NCBI RefSeq assembly: GCF_900107305.1
Contig: NZ_FNPL01000003.1
Location: 62,001 to 126,000 of the forward strand
Source: Thermoactinomyces sp. DSM 45892
GTDB lineage: Bacteria; Bacillota; Bacilli; Thermoactinomycetales; Thermoactinomycetaceae
Direction of reading: 5' to 3'
DNA length: 64,000 bases
Each line of letters opens with the position of its first letter. Position 1 is the first letter of the stretch. This document shows positions 62,273 to 64,000 of the stretch, one piece after another. The notes beneath the pieces were generated by a model, which made no database searches, had not been told where the DNA came from, and was given only the letters and a program-made list of their open reading frames with translations. The position numbers and the translations under genes are program-made.

Positions 62273-63361
62273 TTGAGTGGCAGAGTAGACGAGATTCGAG
62301 TGCAATTAGATCGATTAAACTTGCAGATTTTAGAACTTCTAAATGAACGCGCAAGGTATGTACAAGAGATTGGTGAGATGAAGCAGAAGCAAGGGACTAA
62401 AAAGTTTGATCCTGAGCGTGAAACGGATATGTTGAACAAAATTATTTACCATAATCACGGTCCTTTTGATGATCAGACGGTTCAGCATCTCTTTAAGCAG
62501 ATCTTTCAAGCATCCTTGACCTTAATTGAAGATAATCATAATAATGGCTTACTCGTTAGTCGAAAAAGAAAATCTGAGGATACTGTGATCGATTTAGGAA
62601 CCGTTCAAATTGGGGATGGGATTCCTAAGATTGTGGCAGGTCCTTGTTCGGTGGAATCAGAGGAACAAGTCTTCCAAGTGGCCGAAGTATTGGCTAGACA
62701 AGGCGTGAAGATGATTCGCGGTGGAGCATTTAAACCGCGTACATCTCCTTATGATTTCCAAGGTTTAGGGTTGGAAGGTCTCCAGATATTACGGCGTGTT
62801 GCGGATCATTTCGGACTAAAAGTAATCAGTGAAATTATGAATCCAGCCGATGTTGAAATGGCTACTCGATATGTGGATGTCATTCAAGTCGGCGCTCGAA
62901 ACATGCAAAATTTTGATCTACTTCGAGCCGTGGGCACTGCTCCTACTCCGGTTCTTTTAAAACGGGGACTCGCCGCTACGATGGAGGAGTTTTTATTTGC
63001 CGCCGAGTACATTGTCGCAAATGGGAATGATCAAGTGGTCTTGTGTGAGCGTGGGATTCGTACATATGAGAAATGGACGAGGAACACATTAGACATATCC
63101 GCGGTTCCATTAATCAAACAAGAAAGCCATCTGCCGGTTATGGTTGATGTAACGCATTCGGCTGGCCGTCGGGATTTGCTTCTCCCGCTAGCGAAAGCGG
63201 CTTTTGCAGCGGGGGCGGATGCGGTGATGGTAGAGACTCATCCTAACCCAATCGTTGCCTTATCTGACTCACGCCAACAGATTGATTTACCAACGTTTGA
63301 GCAATTTATGACTCAACTACGTGAATCGCGTTTTCTTCCAGAATTGCTGGGAACTAGATAA
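62273..63361 (+). CDS. aroA: Bifunctional chorismate mutase / DAHP synthase AroA
   Basis: 362 residues from TTG 62273, with GAGAGGGGAGGAG upstream. Residues about 1-90 form an AroQ-type chorismate mutase ([33 protein letters not shown]). Residues about 110-355 form the DAHP synthase barrel: [53 protein letters not shown] and [11 protein letters not shown]. It starts the shikimate pathway; the mutase part gives feedback control, as in B. subtilis AroA. ccpA, which often follows, is not next here. Confidence 0.96.
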   Translation: MSGRVDEIRVQLDRLNLQILELLNERARYVQEIGEMKQKQGTKKFDPERETDMLNKIIYHNHGPFDDQTVQHLFKQIFQASLTLIEDNHNNGLLVSRKRKSEDTVIDLGTVQIGDGIPKIVAGPCSVESEEQVFQVAEVLARQGVKMIRGGAFKPRTSPYDFQGLGLEGLQILRRVADHFGLKVISEIMNPADVEMATRYVDVIQVGARNMQNFDLLRAVGTAPTPVLLKRGLAATMEEFLFAAEYIVANGNDQVVLCERGIRTYEKWTRNTLDISAVPLIKQESHLPVMVDVTHSAGRRDLLLPLAKAAFAAGADAVMVETHPNPIVALSDSRQQIDLPTFEQFMTQLRESRFLPELLGTR

Positions 63362-63369
63362 ATCATTAC

Positions 63370-63405
63370 AGAAAAGCGAACAGATGCGAATCTGTTCGCT
63401 TTTCT
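63370..63405 (+). terminator. Terminator after aroA
   Basis: AGAAAAGCGAACAGA and TCTGTTCGCTTTTCT with a 6-base loop. Confidence 0.88.
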
Positions 63406-63461
63406 ACGAAAAAGTTTGTTATGATGATTAAATATAGAGAAGTTGATGGGAGGAGTTCCCT

Positions 63462-64000
63462 ATGAATGCAAGGGAATGCTTAGAACTTGCTAGTCAAAAT
63501 CAGATTAGTCCTGATCGTCTGTATGATTTCTTTTCTCAGAATGTACCCAGGCTAACCGTTGTATATCAAAATTCAGAAGCTGGCAGAAAGCCTTTATTAG
63601 CGAAGAGTAATCACCCAAATGGGAAAAATGTGATTGCGTTTACGGATGTCGATGTTGCGCGATATGTAAGAGCTACGAATCCAGAATATCTAGTAATTCA
63701 AGAAGAACCAGCCCTACCTTTTTTACTAAAGGCATTTCGTTCGGATGCAGAGGGCGTTTTATTTAACCCCGGATTGCCTTCTAGGTTGTATATAGATAAA
63801 GGACGCCTTATGGCGCTTATTAGTGCATACGCGGTACATATACTATCCCACTCAGCAGGTGCATGGCTTCCTTCGAGGGGAAATGAATTATTATTAGCTC
63901 CGTACGAACCGGGCAAATTTACAGTGGTCATCTACGTAACAGAAAAAGATGCTCGTCACGTAAGTGCACAACAAGGCGGAGAGGTGAGATTAGCTTCATG
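63462..64000 (+). CDS. SseB-like protein (3' partial)
   Basis: The frame starts at ATG 63462 (GGGAGGAG upstream) and is open to the window end; 179 residues are visible. VIAFTDVDVARYVRATNPEYLVIQEEPALPF and GVLFNPGLPSRLYIDK resemble SseB N-terminal-type domains, in which short strands and the N-P-G motif recur. After about residue 120 a second region begins (LLLAPYEPGKFTVVIYVTEKD). No signal peptide. Function in Bacillales is unknown, and the C-terminus lies outside the window. Confidence 0.6.
   Translation, partial: MNARECLELASQNQISPDRLYDFFSQNVPRLTVVYQNSEAGRKPLLAKSNHPNGKNVIAFTDVDVARYVRATNPEYLVIQEEPALPFLLKAFRSDAEGVLFNPGLPSRLYIDKGRLMALISAYAVHILSHSAGAWLPSRGNELLLAPYEPGKFTVVIYVTEKDARHVSAQQGGEVRLAS

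Noticed and set aside
63698..63931. Minus-strand ORF near the window end
   Set aside because: Antisense to a plus-strand frame that has a ribosome site and credible domain; probably a shadow.

Overview
The window looks like the chromosome of a low-to-moderate G+C, endospore-forming Gram-positive of the Bacillales. Supporting genes are GerQ/CwlJ, an alpha/beta-type SASP, an RsfA-type prespore regulator, YjcZ-like small membrane proteins, PrsA, MnmA, the ytxG/ytxH/aroA order, nadBCA beside nifS, and BioY under a BirA-type operator. The lasso peptide genes, with a PIMT-type methyltransferase, recall those known from Thermoactinomycetaceae. I infer that family, or a close relative, without proof.

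Layout. 1-3895: three consecutive genes for helical pore-forming toxin components of the HBL/NHE type. The first is cut by the window edge, the second has a hydrophobic head, and the third has none. A PrsA-like foldase lipoprotein follows. 4192-8954: SulP transporter, small cupredoxin-type multicopper oxidase, and a BceB-like permease without its ATPase. 8984-11826: collagen-like glycine-repeat protein (5' end suspicious) and an unknown anchored protein. 11921-18531: mnmA, VWA lipoprotein, DUF47/Pit phosphate uptake pair, pepV. 18577-24104: NAD biosynthesis (nifS divergent from nadB-nadC-nadA). 24175-27498: orphan sensor kinase, small secreted protein, AlkA glycosylase.

27500-33240 is the most unusual region. 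It starts with a ~190-nt highly palindromic element. Next comes an HTH-TPR (RRNPP-like) regulator on the minus strand. Its last 14 codons have their own Shine-Dalgarno sequence and start, and they are echoed by a separate 13-codon ORF just downstream; both encode MN...N..GDPPE peptides. Divergent from the regulator, across a palindromic operator, runs a lasso peptide operon: two small unknown genes (one a zinc ribbon), a PIMT-like methyltransferase, a 40-aa precursor with core GSEQLDTADMKKYYS, two competing hairpins, the lasso cyclase, a short RRE protein B1, and a damaged B2 protease. The DT-containing ring and the methyltransferase match the aspartimide-forming lasso family (lihuanodin/cellulonodin-2). 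The B1/B2 junction appears to have suffered a deletion plus an ~84-bp inversion.

33440-40215: coiled-coil protein; BlaI repressor with a BlaR1-like sensor that lacks its metalloprotease core; two paralogous family-2 glycosyltransferases flanking a TylF-type methyltransferase with a polyglutamine tail; two L,D-transpeptidases. 40392-55966: mostly housekeeping and spore genes (HAD phosphatase, sodA, SleB-like hydrolase, SASP, diacylglycerol glucosyltransferase-like protein, FAH-family protein, RlmD-type methyltransferase, epimerase, kinase, amidohydrolase, cwlJ-gerQ, HtrA-like protease, bioY, pseudouridine synthase, kinase-like and TPR proteins). 55967-64000: a possible small RNA, DUF309 protein, RsfA-like regulator, a tandem set of five tiny single-span membrane proteins on the minus strand, a secreted helical protein, an isocitrate/isopropylmalate dehydrogenase-family enzyme, ytxG/ytxH/aroA, and an SseB-like gene cut by the window end. 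I saw no tRNA, rRNA, CRISPR array or intact insertion sequence.
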